In this document: one piece after another, positions 5,916 through 6,059 of the stretch
How positions within the stretch are numbered: the stretch's first letter is position 1
Layout of the letters: each line of letters starts with the position of its first letter
Notes under the pieces: generated by a model
Database searches by the model: none
Seen by the model: only the letters and a program-made list of their open reading frames with translations
Told to the model about the DNA's origin: nothing
Made by a program: the position numbers and the translations under genes
Origin: Polaromonas sp.
GTDB taxonomy: Bacteria; Pseudomonadota; Gammaproteobacteria; Burkholderiales; Burkholderiaceae
DNA length: 6,059 bases
Direction of reading: 5' to 3'
Assembly: GCA_013823505.1 (NCBI GenBank)
Contig: PNMH01000152.1
Span: 1 to 6,059, forward strand

Positions 5916-6059
5916 ATGGCAACTGCGAAAAAAACCCCGGCCAAAAAGGCCGCTGTGAAGAAGGCCGCTGCTCCGGCGAAGAAGGCCGCTGCCCCTAAGA
6001 AGGCCGCTGCTCCGGCGAAGAAGGCCGCTGCCCCTAAGAAGGCCGCTGCTCCGGCGAAG
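5916..6059 (+). CDS. Histone H1-like lysine/alanine/proline-rich DNA-binding protein, 3' truncated by window edge
   Basis: The first 48 residues start MATAKKTPAKKAAVKKAAAP and continue with alternating KKAAAPA and KKAAAP units. This composition is that of the C-terminal tail of eukaryotic histone H1. It is found in bacterial nucleoid proteins such as Bordetella BpH1, chlamydial HctB and the Pseudomonas AlgP tail. Such proteins are thought to bind DNA through lysine charge and compact or regulate the chromosome. There is no signal peptide or folded domain in the visible part. The frame is open at the window edge, so total length and any C-terminal domain are unknown. It has its own leader and a strong Shine-Dalgarno, and is separated from nrdB by a terminator-like stem, so it is probably its own transcription unit. 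No promoter could be assigned with confidence. Confidence 0.88.
   Translation, partial: MATAKKTPAKKAAVKKAAAPAKKAAAPKKAAAPAKKAAAPKKAAAPAK
5970..6059 (+). repeat. Perfect 39-bp tandem repeats inside the histone-like gene
   Basis: Two identical 39-bp copies start at 5970 and 6009, and a third begins at 6048 and is cut by the window end. Each encodes 13 residues, APAKKAAAPKKAA, and contains two similar half-units sharing AAGAAGGCCGCTGC. Because the unit is a multiple of three, gain or loss of copies would keep the frame and change only the tail length. Confidence 0.95.

Noticed and set aside
5928..5934. A7 run in the histone-like gene as a programmed frameshift site
   Set aside because: The phase is AAA AAA A, not the A AAA AAA needed for tandem -1 slippage, and no stimulatory structure is evident. 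Polymerase slippage cannot be excluded, but nothing supports it.
1..6059. CRISPR array, insertion sequence, phage or toxin-antitoxin genes, tRNA
   Set aside because: The only direct repeats found are the coding repeats at 5970-6059; no transposase, integrase, tRNA cloverleaf or attachment-site duplication was seen.

Overview
The window looks like a GC-rich chromosomal segment of a betaproteobacterium, most likely order Burkholderiales and probably family Comamonadaceae. This is inferred from the pilR-ampD gene order, a Pseudomonas-like NrdA with duplicated ATP cones, and a lysine/alanine-rich histone H1-like gene. No database search was possible. All real genes lie on the + strand. I see no mobile element, CRISPR array, tRNA or rRNA, and no plausible new defence or biosynthetic system; this is a core housekeeping locus.

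Layout: positions 1-480 hold the 3' end of a sigma-54-dependent response regulator, best matched to PilR (type IV pilus regulation). It overlaps by 11 bp the start of ampD (470-1081), a cytosolic peptidoglycan-recycling amidase. A 436-bp non-coding stretch (1082-1517) follows. It carries a sigma-70-type promoter (TTGAAG-17 bp-TATAGT) flanked and overlapped by two NrdR-box-like palindromes exactly 32 bp apart, then a roughly 160-nt GC-rich leader.

Next come nrdA (1518-4413) and nrdB (4557-5714), the two subunits of an aerobic class Ia ribonucleotide reductase, which makes the dNTPs for DNA synthesis. All expected catalytic cysteines, radical-transfer tyrosines and di-iron ligands are visible. 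As given, nrdA is not readable in one frame: one extra base in the CCCG at 2286-2289 moves the downstream 86-89% of the catalytic part into another frame. Correcting one base restores a 964-residue enzyme. The 143-bp nrdA-nrdB gap has a possible secondary promoter just ahead of nrdB.

After nrdB, three consecutive hairpins fill 5751-5886: a strong terminator-like stem, a 56-nt stem whose G-U pairs imply a + strand RNA, and a shorter stem followed by CTCTTT. A strong Shine-Dalgarno then precedes a histone H1-like gene (5916 to beyond the window end), whose coding sequence is made of perfect 39-bp tandem repeats.

The items most worth a second look are the nrdA frame break, the NrdR-box/promoter arrangement, the structured leader before the histone-like gene, and the exact repeats inside that gene.
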